Of a DNA stretch of 64,000 nucleotides, positions 8,743-17,742 are shown piece after piece. The DNA is taken from contig JBDRNO010000145.1 of the NCBI GenBank assembly GCA_043811005.1, positions 10,871 through 74,870 of the forward strand. Direction: 5' to 3'. This stretch comes from JBDRNO01 sp043811005. GTDB taxonomy: Bacteria; Bacteroidota; Bacteroidia; NORP154. Position 1 is the first letter of the stretch, and every line of letters starts with the position of its first letter. The notes beneath the pieces are model-generated. The model saw nothing but the letters and a program-made list of their open reading frames with translations. It was not told the origin of the DNA and did not search any database. A program made the position numbers and the translations under genes.

Positions 8743-11700
8743 AATGATTCGCCTGTAATAACTCCGTCCGTTATAATTGATCTCTAAGAAATATAAGCCA
8801 GGGCTAAGACTTCCTATATTTTTAAAATTCAGGAAGTCTGACATTCTAAAAAGATGTATACCAGAAGCAGTTTGATTCTTCTCAATTATTTTTATCTTCT
8901 GTCCATGGATGTTCAATAAAGATACCTGAAAAGAACCTTCCTGGGGTAAATTTATAGAAACGTTAATTTCTAAAGAAAATGGATTCGGGTAAACCCGGGT
9001 CTCAAAACCTGCCTGTTCGTCTACTGGTGGAAACTCATTTGTACCAGGAACTACATACTCTTCAACATTTATAAAGTTAGATTTTTGAATAGTGTCGGTG
9101 CATCCGTAATCATTGGTTATTATTAAAGTTACGGTATAGTTTCCGGCAGTAGCATAAACATGCACAGGATTTTGAACAGTATCTGTACCACCATCTCCAA
9201 AATTCCAATCCCACATCCATGCATTGACGGAATTGTCGGCAAAATAAACAGTATCTCCCTCTTCTACAGTGGTTTGCGGAAATGCCTGGAAATTAGCAAC
9301 AGGGCTTGGAAAAACCAATACCTGGTTTGTTACCGTAGCGCTGTCGCCACCAGGCCCTCCATAAGTATGTAAGGTAACAGTATAAGTTCCCGGGTTAATA
9401 TAAGTATGGTTTGGGTTCTCAAAAATTGAAGTATTGCCATCTCCAAAATCCCATAAATAAGTGATCGCATCGATACTTGTATTTGTAAAGTCAACCAGCA
9501 GTGGGGCACAGCCGTTAAATGTTGAGGCGGTAAAATCCGCGGTTAACGTGCTTGATAGGGTAACGAGATTGTTACAGCTACCCGAACACCCGTTTGAATC
9601 AACAACTTCAACCTGTGCAAGATAAGTTCCGGCATTTAGATAGATATGAGCAACAGAATCTCCGGAACCCATCATTGCATCCCCGAAATTCCATATATAG
9701 GTGAATGGTGGCAATCCCCCGAAAATAACGGAAGCAGAAAAATAGGTGGGTTCACCTGTAATAAATGAATCGGCAGTGCAACTAATAACCGGAATGCCAA
9801 CGACCGTAACAGTGATTGAGTTGGAAGTATCAACAAGGCCGCTTGAACAATTAAGAGTGGAAAAGACTATGCAATTCACCACGTCACTATCTGCAAGAGT
9901 TGAAGTAGAGAATGTCGGGCTGTTTGAGCCGGTAGGAATTCCATTGACCTGCCAGAGGTAATTGGGGATTACACCGGCATCAGTAGTAGATGCGCTGAAT
10001 GTGAGGGTAGTACCATTGCAAACCATGTTGGTGGTGTCGCTTGATTGAATAACCACAGATGGCTGGATGACGGGATTCACGGTTACTGTGAAAGTATCTG
10101 GGAAAGATATACCGGCACAGGAATTAATGGTTTGCAAAATTACATCATAAGTGCCTGCCGAGTCAAATGGGTAAGGTATTGATATGGATCCCGGGCCGGA
10201 TACCGTATCAGAAGCGCCATTCCCCTGAATTATCCATATATAATCAGCAGCGGTTACAGAAGAGATGAACGTGCCCTGATCTCCTTCACAAAGCGAGTCG
10301 CTGGAAGAACCTATTGTTGGGTTCAGTCCGCTGCCATTTTCATAAATTTCAATAAATTCATAATATGTGTAAGGAATTCCATTTACAACCATCGTAAAGG
10401 TTTTTCTTCCGGTTGTCGTAAATGTAGTTGTGGAAGGGCTGCCGCTTCCAAAAGAGGGTACAGCCCCGGCTCCATAATACCAGTCAATTGTTCCGGTTGA
10501 GGTGGTGGAAAAAGTAACAGGTGCGTCTGTATAACCTGAATATTTGATAAATACGAATGGTTGTTGTAAACTATTAATATTCATAAAGCTAACAGGGATG
10601 CCGGCGGGATCTTCATAAAGAGTGTAATTTACGCCATTGGCGCCATTTCCTCCAGCTCCTCCGTCTCCGCCTTTACCGCCATTACCGCCATCACCTCCTG
10701 AGCCCACATAGCAATTACCATCCCCTCCTCTTGCACCTCCGTTACCGTTCAATCCACCAGTACCTCCTGCTCCGCCTAAACCACCTAAACCGGGGCTGCC
10801 GGGGGTTAGCTGGCAATCTCTGATAACACCGTTTCCTCCATTGGCATTGATATAAATAGCAAAAGACCCGCCACCACCGGTACCTCCAATCCCACCCTGT
10901 GCTGTCTGCCCTCCTTCGCCACCGCCACCGCCACCGGCACCGGAGCCGTTCCAATTTGGGGGCAAACCGAAAAGGCAATCATAAGGTATCCCTCCGAGAG
11001 AGCCACCACCACCTCCTCCGCCACCACCGGTACCATGTGTGCCTGCAGTGCCTGCAGTACCGTTGCCGGGAATAAAAAATCCACCGGCAAATATCTCTAC
11101 TCCATCATTTCCTGGGGTTCCATCAGCGCCATCAGTACCGTTAACTCCTGGGAAACCATCATGTTTATCAGGGGTACAAGTGACAGGATAATAGCAAACA
11201 ATTACTTTCATACCGCCATTTCCACCGATACCACCACCTGTTCCCGCTCCGGGTTGTCCGCTGTAACCATTAGTAGCATGAATGGGTTGACCGCATGCAA
11301 AAGCACAGTCAGCTGTTCCTCTTTCACCACCATCACCACCATCTCCTCCGGCATTGCTCCCCACAAAAGAACCCGAAGCGCCATTACCTCCAAATGTACA
11401 GCAAGGACCTTGTTCATCTCCATCCTGTCCGGATGTTCCGTTGGCGCCTGCTATTCCATTAATACCATTTGTTCCATTATCCCCGTTACCTCCATTACCT
11501 GAAATAAATTTACACCTTATAATGTTATAATCAGAGCAATTGCCTAAATACAAAGCATAGGATGAAATTCCATTAGCAAAAGCGGCTGCGCTTCTGATGG
11601 TCAGGTCCTGCAGCCGGAAATTTGATATACTTATGCAATACATTGCAACCAACCTGTTTGGTGATGGTTCAATGTTTGAGATATCCCTGTATATGGTGGT

Positions 11701-12048
11701 GGAAGTTGAATTGCTTTTTTCCCAGGTAATGGCGTCAAATCCGCCCTCGAGAGTAATATTGTTCAGCATATAAAGAGGATTATAGATAATATAAGTGCCG
11801 GAGGACATGTGTATTTTATTATCGGTTGCATTGACAAGAGTTAAGCCGTATAATAATTCTGCCGGGTTTGCCTTGGTTCCTGCTGCCCCGCTGGTGGCTC
11901 CGTTAGGGGTTACATAAACGATTTTGCATTCCTGGGCGAAAGCCCCTCCCTTGCCCTCCCAGAAGGGGAGGGAGAAAGGTATCGCACTGCAAATGATAGA
12001 TATTACACAGTATAAAAGGAAGGATTTTATGTTTTTTGTTAAAGGCAT
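8734..12048 (-). CDS. Giant glycine-rich surface protein with PKD repeats and A-type T9SS sorting domain
   Basis: Second paralogue of the cluster. The frame extends to a TTG at 12066, but the ATG at 12048 (MPLTKNIKSFLLYCVIS) gives a better signal peptide. Order: beta-helix-like N-terminus (YVTPNGATSG, GGFDAITW), Gly-rich block (coded at about 10620-11510) with the shared GPCCTFGGNGASGSF motif, Ig-like segments, three PKD-type motifs (YIWNFGDAM, YLWDFGDGN, WDWNFGDGG) and a T9SS type A tail (VYPNPFSLEINVSI). The signal peptide contains residues SLPFWEGKGGAF coded by a G-rich palindrome at 11943-11974. The role is unknown; an adhesin or matrix protein is an inference from architecture. Confidence 0.83.
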   Translation of the reverse strand: MPLTKNIKSFLLYCVISIICSAIPFSLPFWEGKGGAFAQECKIVYVTPNGATSGAAGTKANPAELLYGLTLVNATDNKIHMSSGTYIIYNPLYMLNNITLEGGFDAITWEKSNSTSTTIYRDISNIEPSPNRLVAMYCISISNFRLQDLTIRSAAAFANGISSYALYLGNCSDYNIIRCKFISGNGGNGDNGTNGINGIAGANGTSGQDGDEQGPCCTFGGNGASGSFVGSNAGGDGGDGGERGTADCAFACGQPIHATNGYSGQPGAGTGGGIGGNGGMKVIVCYYPVTCTPDKHDGFPGVNGTDGADGTPGNDGVEIFAGGFFIPGNGTAGTAGTHGTGGGGGGGGGSLGGIPYDCLFGLPPNWNGSGAGGGGGGEGGQTAQGGIGGTGGGGSFAIYINANGGNGVIRDCQLTPGSPGLGGLGGAGGTGGLNGNGGARGGDGNCYVGSGGDGGNGGKGGDGGAGGNGANGVNYTLYEDPAGIPVSFMNINSLQQPFVFIKYSGYTDAPVTFSTTSTGTIDWYYGAGAVPSFGSGSPSTTTFTTTGRKTFTMVVNGIPYTYYEFIEIYENGSGLNPTIGSSSDSLCEGDQGTFISSVTAADYIWIIQGNGASDTVSGPGSISIPYPFDSAGTYDVILQTINSCAGISFPDTFTVTVNPVIQPSVVIQSSDTTNMVCNGTTLTFSASTTDAGVIPNYLWQVNGIPTGSNSPTFSTSTLADSDVVNCIVFSTLNCSSGLVDTSNSITVTVVGIPVISCTADSFITGEPTYFSASVIFGGLPPFTYIWNFGDAMMGSGDSVAHIYLNAGTYLAQVEVVDSNGCSGSCNNLVTLSSTLTADFTASTFNGCAPLLVDFTNTSIDAITYLWDFGDGNTSIFENPNHTYINPGTYTVTLHTYGGPGGDSATVTNQVLVFPSPVANFQAFPQTTVEEGDTVYFADNSVNAWMWDWNFGDGGTDTVQNPVHVYATAGNYTVTLIITNDYGCTDTIQKSNFINVEEYVVPGTNEFPPVDEQAGFETRVYPNPFSLEINVSINLPQEGSFQVSLLNIHGQKIKIIEKNQTASGIHLFRMSDFLNFKNIGSLSPGLYFLEINYNGRSYYRRIIKN
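11943..11974. repeat. G/C-rich palindromic element in a signal peptide
   Basis: Contains CCCTCCC (11954-11960) and GGGAGGG (11966-11972) as inverted arms with a 5-nt loop. It is read in frame as SLPFWEGKGG just before the likely cleavage site AFAQE. Confidence 0.65.
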
Positions 12049-12055
12049 TGTTTTT

Positions 12056-12238
12056 TTAATAATCAATTTTTATAGGGTCTTGCCTGGTATCGTATATATT
12101 AAGTAATATGATTCTATTCCCTTTTATTCTATAAACTAACATATTTTGAGGCGAGAATAGCAATTTTCTTAAGCCTTTTTTCTTTTGTGATTTTATAAAA
12201 TCATGCGGATTTCGTTGAATTTTTCTCCTTAATAAACT
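12056..12238 (-). pseudogene. RelE/ParE-family toxin, 3' remnant
   Basis: An open minus-strand frame ending at 12056-12058 encodes about 60 residues with the C-terminal half of a RelE/ParE toxin: FIKSQKKKGLRKLLFSP, then NMLVYRIKGNRIILL, then IYDTRQDPIKI. The N-terminal half and any start codon are missing; an in-frame stop lies just upstream and the remnant overlaps the last codons of the 12229 gene. No antitoxin gene is visible. This is a dead toxin-antitoxin locus left between two surface-protein genes. Confidence 0.7.
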
Positions 12239-15200
12239 ATAACTTTTTTAATTATAAATCCCTGCAATGATCGCAGTTTTACAAAATATATTCCTTTACC
12301 GGGTAAAGAGACATCATATTTCATGTCTTTATTGAGCGAAATATAATTTTGCTCTACCTTTTGACCCATAATATTGATAATTTTCAGGTCAAGTTCTTGT
12401 TCTGTATCAGGGTTTGCCTCTATTGTAAACTGCCCATTATTTGGATTAGGATAAACCTGTAACCTGCAACTTGCAACCTGCAACTCATTCATTCCCACAG
12501 TAGTATCAACCGGCTCTTCGGGTTTTATCACTACTATTATATCAGTTGCAAAATCAGAGCAATTATAATTATAGGCAGTTAAAGTAACATAATAGATACC
12601 CGTATCAACATAAGCATGGGTTGGGTTCTGAAGTGTGGAGATTTGGCTTCCGTCACCGAAATCCCATTCCCATGATGATGAGTTGATACAGGTGTTGGTG
12701 AAGGTTACCATTCCAAGTCCTTCAATGTCTACAGTATCTGAGCTGGGGATAAAGCCCGCAACCAAGCCGAATGAAGCACAATCATTCAGTACATCTATTG
12801 TTGATAAAGCTGTGTCGAAGCATATTCCGTTACTGACAATTAAAAATAATGGGTACTCCCCGGCAGAAGGATAGGTATGAGTTGGGTTTTGTGTGCTGTC
12901 ATTGAGGGAGCCGTCACCGAAATTCCAGTTCCATATAGTTGGAGGAGGGGAGGAATTATCGGTAAATGAAACAGTGGCGTTAACAGTGGTTGAAGCAGGT
13001 GCGGTAAATGAAGCGGCTAAAGATGGAAGAACGGTAAGAACCATGTCGTCTTGAGCGGTGCATCCATATTGGTTGATCACGGTAACAGAATAAGTTCCTC
13101 CGCTTGTGGTTTGAAAAGATTGTGTGTTACTCCCCAAAGGTATACCATTTAATTCCCAAATATAATCAGAGCCAGGGTTTCCTGCATTTAAAACAGGGTT
13201 TGGCTCATTATCGCAGATCGTAAGGTTAACTCCAAGGTCAACAGTGGGCTCGCTTATAGATAATGTTAAGGCATCTGTGCCTGTACACCCCGTGGGGCTT
13301 ATAACAGTAACTTCATAAGTGCCGGGAATTGTGGTTTGCAATGTTTGGGTATTTGTCCCTACAGGATTTCCGTCAAGTTCCCACATATAAGAAGCCATGC
13401 CGGGTATTCCGGCATCCAGAACAGGAAAAGGATCGGTTGTGCAAATGGCAGTATCGCCACCCAGGTCAACGGGCAGGGAAGTATATATGTCAAATATCAT
13501 TGTGTCGGATTGAGAGCAGCTTCCATAGCTTACATTAACGGAATATATACCCGGAGTGGAGGTTTGCAGGGTTTGGGAGTTGCCCCCAACAGGGCTTCCG
13601 TCCAGTGTCCATGAATATGTTGCACCGGGATTTCCAGCGTCAAGCACGGGGAGTGTGTCGGTAAAACAGATGGAAGTATCGGAACCAATATTAACGGCAA
13701 CACTGCTTAATACGGTAATTTCAAGTTCGGTAAAGGATGTGCCGCAACAGCTTGTTGTTTCAAGGGTGATATTATAAGCCCCGGGATTATTAAAAGTAAC
13801 ATAACCCGGATTTTGCTGGGTTGATGAGGTTATGGAACCTCCGGGTATCGTCCAATTATAAGATAATGCGGTTGAAGAAGTGGAAAAATCAATACCATCA
13901 CTTGTGCAGATGGTTAATGCTGTAGCGGTTATTTCCGGAGGGGTAAAATCCTGGGTAATATTGATGAAATTCGCAAAAGAATAAGGAGTGCCATCTACTA
14001 TGAGAGTAATAGTTCTGAATCCCGGGTTGCCGTTATCGTATTGAACAGTTTCATTTGCGCCTGAGCCGGTTGCGGGATTTGCGCCAAAGCCAAAGATCCA
14101 ATTGATATTACCTGTAGCAATAACGCTAAAGATAAAATCCGTGTTCGAGCAGCCGGAATATTCAACCGTTATTTCGGGTTCAAACGGGTTGTAAGAATCG
14201 GAAAATAAAATAGGGTAGCCGGCAGGGTCCTGGTATATATCCATACTTACGCCATCAGAGCCAGTCCCTCCGGCACCACCAGTACCGCCAGTACCGCCAG
14301 TACCTCCGTTTCCGCCTTCACCTGTATTACAACTGCCAATAAGATCCGGAGCTAAGCCGGTTTTACCACCTTGCCCGCCCGAACCACCGGTACCGCCGGC
14401 ACCACCGGGCCCTCCGGCACCACCAGAACCACCGGGTCCGGGGTTTGTAACACAATCCCTGATCACCCCGTTAGCGCCATTTGACCATATAAAGACTGCA
14501 AAAGAACTACCTCCTCCATAGCCACCACTACCGGCAAATCCACTCTGACCACCTTCACCGCCACCACCGCCACCGCCACCGGAGCCGGAGACGTAAGATA
14601 TAGTATCTCCATCAAGTGGATCTATGACAGCGGGTTCGCAGCCTTTGGCGCCTCCACCGCCACCACCTCCGCCTCCTCCTGCGTGGATCCCGTCAGTTCC
14701 AATGGTACCGGTGCCAGGAATATAGAAACCGGCTGTGAGGACGGCAACACCCTGAGTTCCAACAGAACCGGCAGTTCCATCCACACCGTTTTGACCTGTT
14801 TCTCCGTGATTAGTGGGTTTTATATAACAACTGTCAACATAGTATTGAAGTTCACACAATCCTGCCCCACCGTTACCTCCTGCACTTCCGCCTAAACCTA
14901 AGCCCGGATAACCGGGCGATCCGGGATTTGTATAATCGCTTCCGGGAGCAACATATACAAGTCCAAGAATAGAGTCAATTGAAAACCCACCTCTTTCTGC
15001 ACCCAGTCCACCTACACCCCCGGCATTATTTCCGGCGAAAGAGCCGGAACCTCCCGCGCCACCCAACTTGCAGCAATTTCCCTCTTCCTGCCCGGATTCT
15101 CCCCCCAAACCATCTGCACCATTCATGCCATTTGCTCCGGGAGTGCCGGTAAACCCATCAGAACCATTTCCAGCATTGATGATACATCTTGATATAATAT

Positions 15201-15678
15201 AATCAGAACATCCCGATAGATATATCCCGTAAGCAGTAACACCATCACCAAACGCATCATCCATATTGATGGTGATGTCTAATATCCTAAAAGTTGAGAT
15301 ACCAATACATGAAATAGCAATAAGGCGATTTGGCGAAGTGAGGATATTATTATTATCCCGGTGAATGATGGTTGTTGACATGTTGCTTTTAGCCCAGGTG
15401 GTAGAGTTAAAGCCCCCCTCTATAGTAAGGTTATCTTGCATATTCAGCTCAGATGAGATATTATAAGTACCTGAAGCCATCCTGATGATATTATCTGAAG
15501 GGCTGACGAGGGAGAGGCCAAAGGGGAGATCAGCTGGATTGCTCTTTGTCCCTGCCGTTCCACTGGAAGCGCCACCGGGAGTGATGTAAATATATCCGCA
15601 CTCTTGAGCCGGAGCAAAAGAAAATTGGGAAAGAAAAAAGTAAAAAGTAAATAATGTAAATATCTTTTTACGATTCAT
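12229..15678 (-). CDS. Giant glycine-rich surface protein with Ig-like and PKD repeats and A-type T9SS sorting domain
   Basis: Third paralogue. The ATG at 15678 (MNRKKIFTLFTFYFFLSQ) starts the signal peptide; the frame is open to 15726. Order: beta-helix-like start (YITPGGASSG, GGFNSTTW), Gly-rich block (coded at about 14250-15175) with GNCCKLGGAGGSGSF, Ig-like repeats sharing VLDAGNPG or VLDAGIPG and ending in GTYxVTV, two PKD motifs (WNWNFGDGS, WEWDFGDGS) and a type A tail (LQVYPNPNNGQFTIE). The residues ELQVASCRLQV before the tail are coded by a tandem GCAACTTGCAACCTGCAAC-type repeat that looks like intergenic repeat DNA absorbed into the gene. The role is unknown. Confidence 0.83.
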   Translation of the reverse strand: MNRKKIFTLFTFYFFLSQFSFAPAQECGYIYITPGGASSGTAGTKSNPADLPFGLSLVSPSDNIIRMASGTYNISSELNMQDNLTIEGGFNSTTWAKSNMSTTIIHRDNNNILTSPNRLIAISCIGISTFRILDITINMDDAFGDGVTAYGIYLSGCSDYIISRCIINAGNGSDGFTGTPGANGMNGADGLGGESGQEEGNCCKLGGAGGSGSFAGNNAGGVGGLGAERGGFSIDSILGLVYVAPGSDYTNPGSPGYPGLGLGGSAGGNGGAGLCELQYYVDSCYIKPTNHGETGQNGVDGTAGSVGTQGVAVLTAGFYIPGTGTIGTDGIHAGGGGGGGGGGAKGCEPAVIDPLDGDTISYVSGSGGGGGGGGEGGQSGFAGSGGYGGGSSFAVFIWSNGANGVIRDCVTNPGPGGSGGAGGPGGAGGTGGSGGQGGKTGLAPDLIGSCNTGEGGNGGTGGTGGTGGAGGTGSDGVSMDIYQDPAGYPILFSDSYNPFEPEITVEYSGCSNTDFIFSVIATGNINWIFGFGANPATGSGANETVQYDNGNPGFRTITLIVDGTPYSFANFINITQDFTPPEITATALTICTSDGIDFSTSSTALSYNWTIPGGSITSSTQQNPGYVTFNNPGAYNITLETTSCCGTSFTELEITVLSSVAVNIGSDTSICFTDTLPVLDAGNPGATYSWTLDGSPVGGNSQTLQTSTPGIYSVNVSYGSCSQSDTMIFDIYTSLPVDLGGDTAICTTDPFPVLDAGIPGMASYMWELDGNPVGTNTQTLQTTIPGTYEVTVISPTGCTGTDALTLSISEPTVDLGVNLTICDNEPNPVLNAGNPGSDYIWELNGIPLGSNTQSFQTTSGGTYSVTVINQYGCTAQDDMVLTVLPSLAASFTAPASTTVNATVSFTDNSSPPPTIWNWNFGDGSLNDSTQNPTHTYPSAGEYPLFLIVSNGICFDTALSTIDVLNDCASFGLVAGFIPSSDTVDIEGLGMVTFTNTCINSSSWEWDFGDGSQISTLQNPTHAYVDTGIYYVTLTAYNYNCSDFATDIIVVIKPEEPVDTTVGMNELQVASCRLQVYPNPNNGQFTIEANPDTEQELDLKIINIMGQKVEQNYISLNKDMKYDVSLPGKGIYFVKLRSLQGFIIKKVIVY

Positions 15679-15996
15679 TTTAGTATAATTTAATACAATG
15701 ATAGAAAAAAAAATAAAAGTATACAAGTTAATAAATTGAAGACGGATTTTGGTTATATAAGTTGCCTGTGATTATTATTTTATTAACGCAAGTTGCCACG
15801 TATTACTTTTTGTTTGGCATCAAATTTTCAAACGGGACCGTCCGGACAGCCCAACATTCATGAACCGTCCAAGAACGAGTACGCATTTTACTCACTTTCA
15901 ATTGTTTAAATCTTTATTATTTTAAGGTATAATATTTAATCATCAGTTACTAATTTCGATGTAAAATTATGGATTTATGAAATTTATACTGAAGAA
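15679..15996. other. Divergent intergenic region
   Basis: 318 bp between the third giant surface-protein gene (minus) and the OmpA-like gene (plus). AT-rich apart from a short GC-rich stretch (CGGGACCGTCCGGACAGCCC near 15832). Promoters for both directions should lie here, but no convincing TTTG/TAnnTTTG pair was found. Confidence 0.5.
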
Positions 15997-17637
15997 ATGA
16001 GACGTTTTAAAATTACCTTGCTTCTATTACTGTTAAGTATTAATCTCTACATACCTATCGCATATTCTCAAATATTGAATAAAGACGGTACAATTGACTG
16101 TACTTCCCCAACAGAGATAACGATAACTTCAGATACGACAATAATAACATCCAGCGGGGATTATGATTACTATAAACATTCAGCTAATCAGGTAATATTT
16201 TATAAGGAGAGCGATAAATATACATTTTGGTATAAGTTAATAATACAAGGTGATTGCAGGCTGACTTTTGATATATTTCCAACAGATCCAAACGATATTT
16301 ACAATTTTTTTCTTTACAAGTATGAGGGGGACAATTTTTGCCATGGAATAATTAATAAAAACATATTGCCGGTGAGGGCAAATCTTTTCAGGAATAAAAT
16401 AAACATGACCGGTACCGGTTTGACATCAACCCCTTCCACCAGAGATGGCTTGCGGGATGAACAGGGACAGTACAATGATGCCGAAACTTTACGAACGGAT
16501 GGCATAAGCTATTTTTATCACAGTTCTCACCATGAATTCATAGATACAAAAGCCGGAGATGTATATTACCTCAATATTTATCATACCCTGGGAGATGACT
16601 GCGGGCATTTTTTTTATTTGAAAGCTTGTTCAGGTCCTGCAAAAATACAAGCAACTCACAAACCGTGTTTTATACCGCCTGATGGGGACATGTCGGCTTA
16701 TATGGCTATTTCGGAAGAAAGACCATCTGAAGAATCAATCCCTGATTTCATCGAGCGTAAGCCCATAGAAAGACCAATTGAAACAAAGTTGCCCGAAAAA
16801 GAGATTATGACAGCAATAGAAACAGCAGTAATTAATGAAGAGGAAAAGCTTGCGCAAAAAAGTTCTCACATTGCCAGCGAACCCTCCCGGACGAATTCCC
16901 ATTTTGACGAGGTTAAGGATAGTGATTGTGAATTTTATACAATAACCGGTTTTATAACGGAGGAGAAAAGGGGCTTTCCTTTAGATGCAGATGTTAAAAT
17001 AGTTGAAGAAGATACAAAAAAAGAGATCCGGGTAGAAGTATCACCCAAAACAGGGGAATACACAGCCAAGCTAAAGAAGCATATGAACCATAAATTGATC
17101 TTTTCCGCTTTGGGATATATAGAGGATTCGTTGATAATAGAATATAACCCGGCAATTGATTTAAGAGGGGGGGGAGAATCAAGTACACGTTACTTGCCGG
17201 ATCAGGATGGATTTAACATTAAATTACAAAACGTTAATTCTGGGGAAAACATTGTTTTGAACAATATATATTTCCACCCCAACACTTCGGTGTTTCGGAC
17301 TAAATCAGACGTAGAATTAGAACGTTTGTTCAATTTCATAAAAATAAATGATCATGCAGTAATTGAGATTCAGGGTTATACAAATGGAGATTATTATATT
17401 AAGAAGAGAAAGCAATATGCTCATTTGGGCGATGAATGGAATTTCCAGGGAACAGCAAAAAAACTATCCAAATGTAGGGCAGAGGTTGTAAAAAAGTATT
17501 TGGTTGAAAAAGGTATTAATGAAGAAAGAATCATTACCAGGGGATTTGGAGGAGAAAGAATGATTATTCCCGATCCTGTAAGTTACGTTGAAAGTTTGAA
17601 GAATATGAGGGTGGAGATTCTGATTCTGAATATTTAG
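15997..17637 (+). CDS. OmpA-family outer membrane protein
   Basis: Signal peptide (MRRFKITLLLLLLSINLYIP), a unique ~200-residue N-terminal region with paired Cys/His residues, a Pro/Glu-rich linker, a carboxypeptidase-regulatory-like beta-sandwich (ITGFITEEKRGFPLDADV) and a C-terminal OmpA-like domain starting NIYFHPNTSVF and ending MRVEILIL. OmpA-like domains bind peptidoglycan and anchor outer-membrane proteins. The domain is divergent: the usual G-H-T-D motif reads IQGYTNGDYY and an insertion precedes LSKCRAEVVKKYL. The following gene is on the opposite strand. Precise partner unknown. Confidence 0.78.
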   Translation: MRRFKITLLLLLLSINLYIPIAYSQILNKDGTIDCTSPTEITITSDTTIITSSGDYDYYKHSANQVIFYKESDKYTFWYKLIIQGDCRLTFDIFPTDPNDIYNFFLYKYEGDNFCHGIINKNILPVRANLFRNKINMTGTGLTSTPSTRDGLRDEQGQYNDAETLRTDGISYFYHSSHHEFIDTKAGDVYYLNIYHTLGDDCGHFFYLKACSGPAKIQATHKPCFIPPDGDMSAYMAISEERPSEESIPDFIERKPIERPIETKLPEKEIMTAIETAVINEEEKLAQKSSHIASEPSRTNSHFDEVKDSDCEFYTITGFITEEKRGFPLDADVKIVEEDTKKEIRVEVSPKTGEYTAKLKKHMNHKLIFSALGYIEDSLIIEYNPAIDLRGGGESSTRYLPDQDGFNIKLQNVNSGENIVLNNIYFHPNTSVFRTKSDVELERLFNFIKINDHAVIEIQGYTNGDYYIKKRKQYAHLGDEWNFQGTAKKLSKCRAEVVKKYLVEKGINEERIITRGFGGERMIIPDPVSYVESLKNMRVEILILNI

Positions 17638-17669
17638 GTACTTAAAATATTCTTATTGTCAACAACTTG

Positions 17670-17709
17670 TCACGTTGCACTTGCGGGGTCGAACAACCCC
17701 ATAACGTGA
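17670..17709. repeat. Hairpin between convergent genes
   Basis: Two-step inverted repeat: outer arms TCACGTT/AACGTGA, inner arms GGGGT/ACCCC. It lies between the OmpA-like gene and the peptide-binding lipoprotein. No T-run follows, so a palindromic repeat is as likely as a terminator. Confidence 0.5.
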
Positions 17710-17742
17710 TGTTCGCCAGTTTGTGGATGAATTTCTAAGAAC

